NCBI GenBank assembly: GCA_031401815.1
Contig: JANNRW010000163.1
Location: 1-8,036, forward strand
DNA: 8,036 bases
Direction of reading: 5' to 3'
Source of the DNA: JANNRW01 sp031401815
Lineage (GTDB): Bacteria; Desulfobacterota; Desulfuromonadia; Geobacterales; DSM-12255
Positions 1 to 6,981 of the stretch are shown one piece after another. The notes beneath the pieces are model-generated. The model had not been told where the DNA came from. It was given only the letters and a program-made list of their open reading frames with translations, and did not search any database. The position numbers were made by a program, and so were the translations under genes. How positions within the stretch are numbered: the first letter of the stretch is position 1; each line of letters opens with the position of its first letter.

Positions 1-1
1 T

Positions 2-2413
2 ATCAAGAACTTCTTTGTCCTGGCACCAAACCTGACCATCTACAACAAGCTGATCGAGGATTTTTCCAATCCCCGTAGTCCCAAGTATGTTTTCCCCGGC
101 ATCGGTGATTATGTACACCGGCCACCGGGGATCATCACCGGCGACAACTACACTAACAGCAAGAATCTACCTCTCTTTGACGAATCCATCAGAATCAACG
201 TCTTCAATATCTCCAAGATCAACGCCGAGACCAAGGGAGGTAAGCTCCCCCGTATCAAGCGGCTGTCAGAATATATTGGTCAATCCTATTTCGATCACCT
301 TGCCAGTCTTGACGACCTGGTTATCCTGATGGATGAATCCCATCATTACCGCGCCGAACGGGGAATGCAGGTAATCAACGAGCTTAAACCGGTACTGGGA
401 ATCGAGTTGACCGCTACCCCCAAGATAGAGACGGGCGGGAGATCGATACCTTTCAAAAATGTGGTCTATCAGTATGGTCTGGGAGTTGCGATGGAGGACG
501 GTTTTGTAAAAGAACCTGCCGTTGCTACCCGGAAGAACTTTAATCTGGATTCTTACAAAGACAATCAGGATGAGTTGGACAGAATCAAGCTGGAAGATGG
601 TATCCGTATCCACGAAGACACCAAGATAGGTCTGGAGATATATGCCCGTGATGAGAAGTGCCGACTGGTGAAGCCGTTTGTTCTGGTTGTCACACGGGAC
701 ACCGACCACGCCTCTAAAGTAAAGGCGTTGATCCAGTCAATCGCTTTTTTTGAAGGGAGATACAGCGACAAGGTAATGGAGATTCACTCCAACCAGCGGG
801 GTGAGGAAAAGGAAGAGAACATCCAGCAGCTTCTTACTCTGGAGAACCCGGAGAACAAGATTGAGATCGTTATCCATGTCAATATGCTGAAGGAAGGGTG
901 GGACGTTACCAACCTCTACACCATCATTCCGCTGCGTACATCGGCATCAGAAACCCTGACCGAGCAAACCATAGGTCGTGGGTTGCGTCTCCCCTACGGC
1001 AAGCGTACCGGCAATGACAAGGTGGATAAGCTGACCATCATTGCCCACGACAATTTCCAGCGGATCATCGAAGAGGCCAACAAGCCCGGCTCCATCATCA
1101 AGCAGAAGAACATCATCGAAATTGATCCTGCTACTTTTGAAGGAACAAAAGAGGTTGTTGTTGCCAAGAGTGCCTTTGAAGAGAAGGTTGAAGAAGAACA
1201 GAAAAAGATTGAGGCCATGCCGGAATCGGTGGAGAAGGTAAAGGCCGGTATCACCCTGGAAATCAGGAAAACGATCTATGCCACCATCCCCCAGGTCAAC
1301 AACAAGGTTAAGAACGTAGCGGAGCTGAGTAATCAGGAGATCAAGGATATTGTTGTCGCCAAGGTGAAGGCGCAACTGCTTTCTTCACCGCAACAGGGCC
1401 TTTACGATGCCGATGTTGTCAAAGAGATCGAGGCAGTTTATCAGGCCACGGTGAATGAATTCATCCAGAACACCATCGAGATTCCCCGCATTGTAATTCA
1501 ACCTACCGATGAGGTTGATTCCGGCTTCCATGATTTTGATCTGGACACTAAAAACCTCAACTACCCCCCTGTTGCCGAAGAAATCCTGATCCAGTATCTG
1601 AACCGCAAGGAGAATGCCCAGGAAACCCTGATCGGTAAGTACGGTATCAACGCCGACAAGCCGGAAAACCTGATCCTGAATGAGTTGATAAACTTCTCCG
1701 AGATTGACTATGACAGCCAGACGGAACTACTCCAGAAACTTGTTGGACAGGCAATAGCGAAGTTGAATAGCTACCTGGACGATGAGCAGTTCATCAATGT
1801 AGTCAAGTACAACAAACGGGAAATCGCCAATCTGATCTATTCACAGATGAGACCGCACTTTTACTGCAATACCAAGTCCTACGAAGAACCGATAGTAAAA
1901 CCCTATACCGAGATCGAACGGCACAACCTGACCAAGATTCAGGCGGATAACATTCATCACTACACCGACACCATCACTCCGACCAACACCATCCCGCAGA
2001 AAGTCTTTTCAGGATTCAAGAAGGCATGTCATACCCTTTATAAGTTTGATGCCAAGGGAGAGAAGGACTTCGCCACCATCCTGGAGAACGATAAGGACGT
2101 TATCAAATGGCTCCGTCCGGCACCGAAACAGTTCCATATCTATTGGGATCATAACGCCCGAACCTACGAGCCGGATTTTGTCATAGAGTCGGGTAAAACC
2201 ATCTACCTGACCGAGATAAAGGCAGATAACCAGATGACTACTGATGAGGTATTGGAGAAGGCAAAAGCCGCAGTTCAATACTGCAAACACGCCACGGATC
2301 ACAACCTTCAAAACGGCGGGAAAGAATGGAAGTATCTGCTTATCCCTCATAGCGAGGTACAGTTGAATAGCAGTTTTGGGTATCTGGCGGGGAAACGTGC
2401 GTCTCTGGGCTAA
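2..2413 (+). CDS. Type III-like restriction enzyme Res subunit: SF2 helicase plus PD-(D/E)xK nuclease (5' end off window)
   Basis: The frame is open from base 2 with no start needed, so the first ATG at 329 is internal; 803 residues are visible. Numbering from that ATG, motif Ia-like VLAPNLTIYNKL lies upstream at window bases 17-52. The Walker B/DEAH-type box is MDESHH (1-6), motif III is ELTATP (26-31), EGWDVTNL (189-196) is motif V-like and EQTIGRGLRLPYG (212-224) is motif VI. Near the C terminus EPDFVIE followed by YLTEIKAD gives D616, E629 and K631, a PD-(D/E)xK nuclease site. This order, ATP-dependent SF2 motor then C-terminal nuclease, is that of type III Res proteins (COG3587-like), which cut DNA with a Mod methyltransferase partner. 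Any mod gene and the Walker A motif would lie upstream of the window. Motif II reads DESH instead of DEAH, a tolerated variation. There is no frameshift or internal stop. TatD follows 38 bp later with no terminator, so read-through is possible. Being part of a complete R-M system is inference. Confidence 0.88.
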   Translation: MKNFFVLAPNLTIYNKLIEDFSNPRSPKYVFPGIGDYVHRPPGIITGDNYTNSKNLPLFDESIRINVFNISKINAETKGGKLPRIKRLSEYIGQSYFDHLASLDDLVILMDESHHYRAERGMQVINELKPVLGIELTATPKIETGGRSIPFKNVVYQYGLGVAMEDGFVKEPAVATRKNFNLDSYKDNQDELDRIKLEDGIRIHEDTKIGLEIYARDEKCRLVKPFVLVVTRDTDHASKVKALIQSIAFFEGRYSDKVMEIHSNQRGEEKEENIQQLLTLENPENKIEIVIHVNMLKEGWDVTNLYTIIPLRTSASETLTEQTIGRGLRLPYGKRTGNDKVDKLTIIAHDNFQRIIEEANKPGSIIKQKNIIEIDPATFEGTKEVVVAKSAFEEKVEEEQKKIEAMPESVEKVKAGITLEIRKTIYATIPQVNNKVKNVAELSNQEIKDIVVAKVKAQLLSSPQQGLYDADVVKEIEAVYQATVNEFIQNTIEIPRIVIQPTDEVDSGFHDFDLDTKNLNYPPVAEEILIQYLNRKENAQETLIGKYGINADKPENLILNELINFSEIDYDSQTELLQKLVGQAIAKLNSYLDDEQFINVVKYNKREIANLIYSQMRPHFYCNTKSYEEPIVKPYTEIERHNLTKIQADNIHHYTDTITPTNTIPQKVFSGFKKACHTLYKFDAKGEKDFATILENDKDVIKWLRPAPKQFHIYWDHNARTYEPDFVIESGKTIYLTEIKADNQMTTDEVLEKAKAAVQYCKHATDHNLQNGGKEWKYLLIPHSEVQLNSSFGYLAGKRASLG

Positions 2414-2439
2414 ATTTCAGCTATGACAAAATGCTGTAT

Positions 2440-2444
2440 AAAGG
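2440..2444 (+). promoter_or_regulatory. Ribosome binding site deciding the TatD start
   Basis: AAAGG lies 7 bp before the ATG at 2452 and has no counterpart before the ATG at 2431. It therefore supports the shorter protein beginning MLFDTHCHLD. Confidence 0.6.
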
Positions 2445-2451
2445 CATCCCC

Positions 2452-3228
2452 ATGCTCTTCGACACCCACTGCCATCTGGATCTGGAACCGCTTCGTTCTG
2501 AACTGCCAGAAGTGCTCCTACGCGCTGCTGATGCAGGGGTGGATCGATTTCTGATCCCCGGTATCAAACCCGGGTGGTGGCAAGGGATCAAGAGTCTGAC
2601 TGCAATTGACAACAGGCTGCTGGCAGCCTTCGGAATTCATCCGCAACATGCGGATCTGGCTGACAAGGCCGCATTTGAGCTTCTGGAAAGCCATCTGAAA
2701 TGCGCAACAGCAATCGGCGAAATCGGACTTGATTATACTTCCGGTTCTCCGTCCAGGGAGATTCAGCAGGGAGCATTCAGGAGCCAGCTTCGTATTGCGA
2801 TTGATGCCAATTTGCCGGTACTTGTGCACTGTAGACAAGCTTTTGCCGATCTCCTCAGGATCATGAAGGATGAAAATGTTGCCAGAGTCGGCGGATTGAT
2901 GCATGCCTTTTCCGGGAGCCCGGAAACAGCTCTTGAATGTATTCGGCTGGGGCTTTATATTTCGGTCTGCGGAACAGTCACGTATGATAATGCCGTCAGA
3001 CCTCTGAAGGTGGTGCGGGAGATCCCCCTGAGCAGGCTTGTTCTTGAGACCGATGCGCCGGATCTTTCGCCACAGCCGTACAGGGGTCAGACAAATGAAC
3101 CGGCATTTCTGATTGAGATTGCCAGAAAAGTTGCTGCAATCAAGGGGCTTTCACTTGAAGAGGTGGTTGAAGTGACAACCGGGAATGCCGCAGCCGCCTT
3201 GAATTTGGACTCTGGAATAGGCTCTTGA
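2452..3228 (+). CDS. TatD family metal-dependent hydrolase (DNase-like)
   Basis: The protein has 258 residues, normal for the TatD family. The start at 2452 gives the classical N terminus MLFDTHCHLD and has AAAGG (2440-2444) 7 bp upstream; the in-frame ATG at 2431 adds seven atypical residues and has no ribosome site. Metal ligands expected of the amidohydrolase TIM barrel are visible: H6 and H8 in HCHLD, E90 in GEIGLDY, H126 in VHCR, H151 in HAFSG and D201 in LETDAPD. GIHP (61-64) is also typical. Family members are divalent-metal 3'-5' exonucleases or DNases (TatD, YcfH, YjjV) acting in the cytoplasm in DNA repair or quality control, with broad substrate use. Which paralogue this is cannot be decided here. 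Its TGA overlaps a TTG (3225-3228) that opens a short hydrophobic frame. It lies downstream of the Res gene in the same direction, perhaps only by chance of insertion. Confidence 0.92.
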   Translation: MLFDTHCHLDLEPLRSELPEVLLRAADAGVDRFLIPGIKPGWWQGIKSLTAIDNRLLAAFGIHPQHADLADKAAFELLESHLKCATAIGEIGLDYTSGSPSREIQQGAFRSQLRIAIDANLPVLVHCRQAFADLLRIMKDENVARVGGLMHAFSGSPETALECIRLGLYISVCGTVTYDNAVRPLKVVREIPLSRLVLETDAPDLSPQPYRGQTNEPAFLIEIARKVAAIKGLSLEEVVEVTTGNAAAALNLDSGIGS

Positions 3229-3299
3229 TTAACTACGGACAGATGATTTTCTTCACAATACTGCTTGTTGCGGGGGCTCAGGAAATCTCTTCAAATTGA
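3225..3299 (+). other. Short hydrophobic reading frame, possible remnant of a membrane-protein N terminus
   Basis: A TTG overlapping the TatD stop (TTGA, 3225-3228) opens a 24-residue frame, and an ATG at 3243 opens the shorter MIFFTILLVAGAQEISSN, ending at TGA 3297-3299. The stretch IFFTILLVAGA looks like the start of a transmembrane helix. The stop-start overlap with TatD is of the kind seen in coupled genes. No longer frame continues after the stop. It may be the first codons of a lost downstream membrane gene, or chance; no function is proposed. Confidence 0.25.
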
Positions 3300-3321
3300 A
3301 TCAACAACATTGCCCGTCACC

Positions 3322-3350
3322 TTGCTTTTTGGCAAGTTCAAACGTATACT
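3322..3350 (+). promoter_or_regulatory. Candidate sigma70-type promoter of the AbiEii-like gene pair
   Basis: TTGCTT (3322-3327), a 17-bp spacer and TATACT (3345-3350) resemble a -35/-10 pair with a good -10 box. Transcription would begin near 3357, about 34 bases before the chosen ATG at 3391. This position inside the longest possible reading frame (from 3265) argues that the upstream 42 codons are not translated. Motif matching by eye only. Confidence 0.45.
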
Positions 3351-3390
3351 CCTAAACACAAAATCAGAGAGCAATGAAGGCAAATCTGCA

Positions 3391-3936
3391 ATGGATTTCA
3401 AAACCGTAACATTAAATCTGCTGTCCGCCTTTGAAAATGAAAGAGTCAGCTATGCCCTGATAGGAGGGTTTGCGGTCAGTTTGTGGGGATATCAACGGGC
3501 TACAGTTGATATGGATTTTCTGGTAAAGCGCGATGATATGAAAAAGGTGCGCCAGATAGTCGAAGAGCTGGGGTATCGTTGTATTCATGCAACAGACAAT
3601 GTTACCCAGTTTGAATCCGAGGACAAATTAAAGGGCAAGCTGGACTTTCTGCATGCTTTTCGTCCAGCGTCACTATCAATGCTGGAGCGCGCTGCACACA
3701 AAAAAATCTTCGATGGTGATCAGACCATACCTGTTATTCTTCCTGAAGACCTGATCGGTCTGAAGATCCAGGCGATAAAAAACGACCCTTCACGTACGGC
3801 ACTCGACATGACCGACATCGAGGCTTTGATGAGAATTTTCGGTGCAGTCCTTGATTGGAAGAGAATTGAAGAGTATTTTGACCTTTTCGGGATGCAGGAA
3901 GAAGCTGCAAAATTGAGGCAGAAATATGATGTCTAG
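3391..3936 (+). CDS. AbiEii/AbiGii-like nucleotidyltransferase family protein
   Basis: The protein has 181 residues from ATG 3391, which has GAAGG (3376-3380) 10 bp upstream. The frame is open back to 3265, but those 42 residues are atypical and precede the candidate promoter. The polymerase-beta-type nucleotidyltransferase core is visible: IGGFAVSLWGYQRATVDMDF (24-43) with paired glycines G25-G26, R36, T38 and acidic residues D40 and D42. D85 in KLDFLHAF is a likely third acidic residue. LIGLKIQA (121-128) with K125, then DMTDIEAL (139-146), is the conserved C-terminal signature of AbiEii/DUF1814-like proteins. Known relatives include AbiEii toxins, which nucleotidylate tRNA or otherwise stop growth, but many of this size are uncharacterised. 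No AbiEi-type winged-helix antitoxin lies upstream. The next gene overlaps by 11 bp, implying translational coupling. Family assignment is firm; toxin role is inference. Confidence 0.82.
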   Translation: MDFKTVTLNLLSAFENERVSYALIGGFAVSLWGYQRATVDMDFLVKRDDMKKVRQIVEELGYRCIHATDNVTQFESEDKLKGKLDFLHAFRPASLSMLERAAHKKIFDGDQTIPVILPEDLIGLKIQAIKNDPSRTALDMTDIEALMRIFGAVLDWKRIEEYFDLFGMQEEAAKLRQKYDV

Positions 3937-4135
3937 CCTTCAGAATGAAGACACCATGCTTGTTGGCACTGATCCGGTCACCATTACAGAGGATTGCGAA
4001 AAGCTTCGGGAAAATTGCCGGGCTGATCTGCCTGACGCTGATGAGGTGATTGCGTTCCTCGACGGCTATAACTCCTTCATTAATCACGCCAGTCGTCCTT
4101 TTTCGCCGATACGGGAACTGAACATGTTGTTGTGA
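3926..4135 (+). CDS. Small acidic protein of unknown function, coupled to the nucleotidyltransferase
   Basis: This 69-residue frame begins at ATG 3926 inside the last codons of the nucleotidyltransferase gene (11-bp overlap, different frame). GAGG (3915-3918) sits 7 bp before it; the next codon is also ATG (3929), giving 68 residues. The sequence is acidic in its first two thirds (ITEDCEKLRENC, then LPDADEVIAFLDGY) and ends in a basic/aromatic-poor tail, PFSPIRELNMLL. Predicted by eye: one or two amphipathic helices and no helix-turn-helix, signal peptide or membrane segment. I do not recognise the family. The overlap and the good ribosome site suggest it is made together with, and possibly binds or restrains, the nucleotidyltransferase; that is inference. 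A terminator follows about 110 bp later, closing the two-gene unit. Confidence 0.65.
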   Translation: MMSSLQNEDTMLVGTDPVTITEDCEKLRENCRADLPDADEVIAFLDGYNSFINHASRPFSPIRELNMLL

Positions 4136-4246
4136 ATCCATAACTTCTGGAGACAGTTTTTTATGCCTAGCTTTGAAGAAGTTCTTTATTTCGCAGGTCA
4201 GAGATAAGTGGCAGTTCCAGAGCATAAAGCAACCCATGCCCAGCTA

Positions 4247-4282
4247 AGGGCGGCAATCAGCAATGATTGCCGCCTTGTTTTT
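4247..4282 (+). terminator. Rho-independent terminator after the nucleotidyltransferase pair
   Basis: ggcggcaatca (4249-4259) pairs perfectly with tgattgccgcc (4264-4274) around a GCAA tetraloop. A G-U and an A-U pair extend the stem to 13 bp. The run ttgtttttt follows directly. It closes the two-gene unit and insulates the following TcdA gene. Confidence 0.88.
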
Positions 4283-4374
4283 TGTCGCCACGGCTATGTT
4301 TACTGCAGGCAGCAAGGCAGAGGCTATCTAAGCGTCTCTGGGTAAAAGATTTAATAAGGTCAAGGAGATGTTGA

Positions 4375-5145
4375 ATGAGCAGACTGCACAGATTTTCCCG
4401 CACTGAAATCCTTATCGGCGAAAACGGTCTGAGTCGCCTCAAGGGGGCTTCTGTTGTGATATTCGGCCTGGGCGGGGTTGGAAGCTACTCTGCCGAGGCG
4501 CTCTGCCGTGCCGGTGTTGGCAGGCTTCTCCTGGTCGATTTTGACGATATCTGCCTGACCAATGTAAACCGCCAGCTCCACGCTCTGGAAGGCACTATCG
4601 GCCGTTCCAAGGCAGAAACCATGGCAGAGCGTCTGCGCTTGATCAATCCGGACGCAGAGATAATTCCGCTCAAGGAGTTCTACTGCGCTGAACATAGTGC
4701 ACAAATGCTGGATGGCAGGCTTGATTACGCAGTAGATGCCATTGATCACTTTACCAGCAAGATTCACCTGATAAAAAGCTGTCGTGACAGGGGTCTGCCG
4801 ATAATCTCCAGCATGGGGGCAGCGATGAAGCTCGACCCTTCTCTGGTTCGGGTTGCCGACATTGCAGAAACAACCAGGTGCCGTATGGCCAGATCGGTGC
4901 GCAAGCTCCTCCGTAAGGAGGGGATCGAGACCGGGGTGAAGGTTGTCTACTCTCTGGAAGAGTTCCGCCAGCCGCTTGTAGATGGAGGGTGCAAAAGTGA
5001 CTGTATCTGTCCCAACAAGGATGAACAGCAGTTTTCCTGCGAACACAGGCGTCAGGTGCTCGGCAGCATCTCTTATCTGCCTGCAATTTTCGGAATGACC
5101 ATGGCCGGTGTTGTAATAAATGAGCTGCTTGCAGAAAAAATTTAG
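4375..5145 (+). CDS. tcdA: tRNA threonylcarbamoyladenosine dehydratase (t6A cyclase), ThiF/E1-like
   Basis: The 256-residue protein starts at ATG 4375 with AAGGAG (4362-4367) 7 bp upstream. It opens with RFSRTEILIGENG and continues into a Rossmann/E1-like domain: GLGGVGS (31-37) for ATP, the acidic pair near D55-D57, NVNRQ (63-67), K79, and DAIDHFTSK (121-129). The late segment GSISYLPAIFGMTMAG matches the conserved C-terminal part of TcdA (also called CsdL or YgdL). TcdA uses ATP to convert t6A at position 37 of ANN-decoding tRNAs into the cyclic ct6A form, acting in the cytoplasm; in some bacteria it works with the CsdA/CsdE sulfur-relay proteins. A cysteine cluster, C206, C210, C212 and C222, lies before that segment and could bind a metal. 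A MoeB/ThiF/HesA assignment is less likely given the N terminus and length. It stands between a terminator and the ferritin-like gene. Confidence 0.9.
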   Translation: MSRLHRFSRTEILIGENGLSRLKGASVVIFGLGGVGSYSAEALCRAGVGRLLLVDFDDICLTNVNRQLHALEGTIGRSKAETMAERLRLINPDAEIIPLKEFYCAEHSAQMLDGRLDYAVDAIDHFTSKIHLIKSCRDRGLPIISSMGAAMKLDPSLVRVADIAETTRCRMARSVRKLLRKEGIETGVKVVYSLEEFRQPLVDGGCKSDCICPNKDEQQFSCEHRRQVLGSISYLPAIFGMTMAGVVINELLAEKI

Positions 5146-5153
5146 GAAGGCGG

Positions 5154-5181
5154 TTGAAGAGGGCTAAAAAGAGGGTAAACT
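5154..5181 (+). promoter_or_regulatory. Weak candidate promoter of the ferritin-like gene
   Basis: TTGAAG (5154-5159), a 16-bp spacer and TAAACT (5176-5181) form an imperfect sigma70-like pair 33 bp before the start codon. Co-transcription from tcdA (69-bp gap, no terminator) is equally possible. Confidence 0.28.
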
Positions 5182-5214
5182 TGTAAACAAAACACAAATC
5201 AGGGAGGGATCATT

Positions 5215-5712
5215 ATGGGAAAGGAATATCTGCTTCAGGACGCGCTTAAACTTGCTATCAAGGGGGAGAAGGACAGTATCGATTTCTATCGCAAGGCTGC
5301 TTCGGTTGCTGTTAATGAGCGGGCCAAAAAAGTTTTTGAGCTGCTCGCCAATGAAGAGGTCGGACATCTGAAGTCGTTTTTCCAGCACTACAAAGGGGGA
5401 GATTTCGGAGATGTTGAAAGCTACATGAAAACACCGCCGGACACATCAAATCCAACATACAAGGCTCTTCTCAAGGCTGTTGGCGAAAGCACTTACGAGC
5501 GGCAGGCGCTGGAGATCGCCATGAAGGAAGAGAAGTCAGTGGTTGACCACTACACCGTTCTTGCAATAGATATCATCGATCCGCTGGTCAAGGGGGTTTT
5601 CGACCGGATTGTGAAAGAGACCCAGGGGCATTACGACATGATTGAAGATGAGTACATGCATCTGATGGGGATGGTTGACAAGACAGATCAGGATACTTTC
5701 GTCAGGGAGTAG
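5215..5712 (+). CDS. Rubrerythrin/ferritin-like diiron protein without rubredoxin domain
   Basis: This 165-residue protein has a very good ribosome site, GGGAGGG (5202-5208), 6 bp before ATG 5215. It is predicted to be a four-helix bundle with the two half-sites of a diiron centre: E18 in GEKDSIDFY, E47/E48 with H51 in NEEVGH, then E105/E106 in KEEKSVVDHY, and E135 with H139 in ETQGHY. The order ExxY, EExxH, EE, ExxxH is that of rubrerythrin-type ferritin-like domains. A classical rubrerythrin adds a C-terminal rubredoxin with two CxxC pairs; this protein has no cysteine at all and ends soon after helix four. Such proteins are thought to act in peroxide or iron stress handling in anaerobes, with electrons supplied by a separate partner. 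The cytoplasmic location follows from the absence of signal or membrane segments. A strong terminator follows immediately. Confidence 0.87.
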   Translation: MGKEYLLQDALKLAIKGEKDSIDFYRKAASVAVNERAKKVFELLANEEVGHLKSFFQHYKGGDFGDVESYMKTPPDTSNPTYKALLKAVGESTYERQALEIAMKEEKSVVDHYTVLAIDIIDPLVKGVFDRIVKETQGHYDMIEDEYMHLMGMVDKTDQDTFVRE

Positions 5713-5734
5713 GCCGGTTTTTCAAGATTGCATT

Positions 5735-5762
5735 AAAAAGGCCGGGGCAACCCGGCCTTTTT
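5735..5762. terminator. Bidirectional terminator between convergent genes
   Basis: aaaaaggccggg (5735-5746) and cccggccttttt (5751-5762) form a 12-bp perfect stem around a GCAA loop. T-runs are present on both strands, so it can end the plus-strand ferritin-like gene and the minus-strand ATPase gene. Confidence 0.9.
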
Positions 5763-5790
5763 CTGTCCGGATTATAGTCAAAACCACTCT

Positions 5791-6921
5791 TCACGATTGC
5801 AGTCCTGACGGTTCACAAACCATCACCTCAATCTCTCCGAAGCGCCTGATAAATGAAGGTGTCGCTGAAGGAACAACCAGATAATTTCTGCCGTGTGGAT
5901 AGTACCCGCGAAAAACCTGCATTGCTGCGGGATCAAAGGACGACTGATCCCATTTGCACTCTATGGCATCCACCTCGTCCCGGCGGCGCTCGATGATATA
6001 ATCGATTTCGCGACCACTCTTGTCCCGCCAGTAGCGGACAACATTGTTCGGGAAATATGCCTGAAGTTGCTCAAGAACCAGATGCTCCCATAGGGGGCCC
6101 AGATCATCATGGCGCAGCGGATCCCACCCCCTGACATAACTGACAAAACCGGTGTCAAAGGCGTATGCCTTGGGCATCTTGATTATTTCGTTCTGGCCAT
6201 TGCCGAAAAATGGGCGCACCAGGGTCATTGCATTGGTAATTTCCAGGGCTGCCAGGTGGCTTTCCACCGTGGGGCGAGTGATACCGAGGGCGCTGGCAGT
6301 TCTGGTTACTTCCAGCTGTCCACCACTCTGGCGTATAAGATACTCGAAGAGTGCATTGAAACGGTTCATGTCCCTGAAACCAAACAGGCGTTGAATATCG
6401 CGGGCGAAAAAAGAGTCGAGCCATTCCCTGTAAAAGGCAGGAGATTTTGATGTTGCCAGAAGCGCTGGCGGGAGTCCGCCGTGGAACAGACGCCGGGGAA
6501 GCCCGACTCCGAATGCTGCAAGTTCGTCCAAAAGAACAGGAAGGAGATGGATTGTTCGCTTGCGCCCGGTCAGAGTATCGCGGAACTTGGAACTGGCCGC
6601 CAGGGTGGATGATCCGGTGGCAAGGATGCGAATATGGGGGAAGAGGTCAGCGCCGATCTTCAAGAGCCGGGTAGGATCTTGAAGCTGGTGAATTTCATCA
6701 AACACTACTATCGGCTTGTTGCAGGAACTAAAGAACAGTTGCGGATCACGCACCATATCTGCCACGCTTGGGAGGTCGCAGTTTATATACAGGATGCGCT
6801 CCGACCCAAGACCTTCAGCCAGGGTGGTTTTGCCGCATCGGCGAACACCGCACAGCCATACGATAGGGGCTTCGCTCCACGCCTTTTCAATCCGTTCGAG
6901 CCAGAATGGCCGTAATATCAT
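5791..6921 (-). CDS. AAA ATPase with DUF4143 domain (AAA_14/DUF4143 family)
   Basis: The protein has 376 residues from ATG 6921. A TTG immediately upstream (6924) has better spacing to GGAG (7 bp against 10 bp) and would add one residue. The N-terminal ATPase shows Walker A GVRRCGKT (25-32), Walker B IVVFDEIHQL (71-80) and the sensor ATGSS (101-105). A winged-helix-like segment follows (about 204-227, with ASALGITRPTVESHLAAL). The C-terminal DUF4143 region carries REIDYIIE and AIECKW, giving D307, E321 and K323, the PD-(D/E)xK-like signature seen in this family; whether it cuts DNA is unknown. These proteins are widespread, often in multiple copies in anaerobes and archaea, and most have no assigned role. 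It is transcribed alone from its own promoter, ends at a shared terminator and has no frameshift or internal stop. Confidence 0.9.
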   Translation of the reverse strand: MILRPFWLERIEKAWSEAPIVWLCGVRRCGKTTLAEGLGSERILYINCDLPSVADMVRDPQLFFSSCNKPIVVFDEIHQLQDPTRLLKIGADLFPHIRILATGSSTLAASSKFRDTLTGRKRTIHLLPVLLDELAAFGVGLPRRLFHGGLPPALLATSKSPAFYREWLDSFFARDIQRLFGFRDMNRFNALFEYLIRQSGGQLEVTRTASALGITRPTVESHLAALEITNAMTLVRPFFGNGQNEIIKMPKAYAFDTGFVSYVRGWDPLRHDDLGPLWEHLVLEQLQAYFPNNVVRYWRDKSGREIDYIIERRRDEVDAIECKWDQSSFDPAAMQVFRGYYPHGRNYLVVPSATPSFIRRFGEIEVMVCEPSGLQS

Positions 6922-6960
6922 CAAGGTTTAACTCCATCAGTAAGGTTATATTGCAATCAA

Positions 6961-6981
6961 ACTATACTTATAGTAGCACTA
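6961..6981. repeat. Overlapping small palindromes across the promoter, possible operator
   Basis: actata-ct-tatagt (6961-6974) is a perfect 6-bp inverted repeat with a 2-bp spacer, and its right arm also pairs as tagt-agc-acta (6971-6981). The first palindrome covers the -10 box and the adjoining part of the spacer of the minus-strand promoter. This is the position where a small dimeric repressor would block RNA polymerase. No regulator is identified, and short A+T-rich palindromes can arise by chance. Confidence 0.35.

Noticed and set aside
947..1375. A 142-residue minus-strand open frame inside the Res gene
   Set aside because: It has a low-complexity leucine/phenylalanine-rich translation typical of an antisense shadow of a helicase gene.
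3321..3336. A small hairpin cttgc-tttttg-gcaag upstream of the nucleotidyltransferase
   Set aside because: It has only a 5-bp stem and no T-run after it; it is too weak to be called a terminator or regulatory element.
3265..3390. The 42-codon upstream extension of the nucleotidyltransferase (start at 3265)
   Set aside because: It lacks a ribosome site, has composition unlike the family N terminus, and contains the candidate promoter; ATG 3391 has GAAGG upstream and gives the usual family length.
4163..4207. A 14-codon frame beginning MPSFEEVLYF before the terminator
   Set aside because: It is very short, the possible ribosome site is poorly spaced, and nothing else supports translation.
2399..4345. 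The word gcgtctctggg occurring after the Res gene and again before tcdA
   Set aside because: A repeated 11-mer is expected several times by chance in 8 kb, and flanks do not match beyond it, so it is not evidence of an attachment-site pair.
4360..5046. A 228-residue minus-strand open frame opposite tcdA
   Set aside because: It is antisense to a well-recognised gene with conserved motifs; it has no recognisable domain and no ribosome site of note.
6109..6450. Plus-strand frames opposite the AAA/DUF4143 gene
   Set aside because: They are antisense to a complete, motif-bearing protein and show no family signature.
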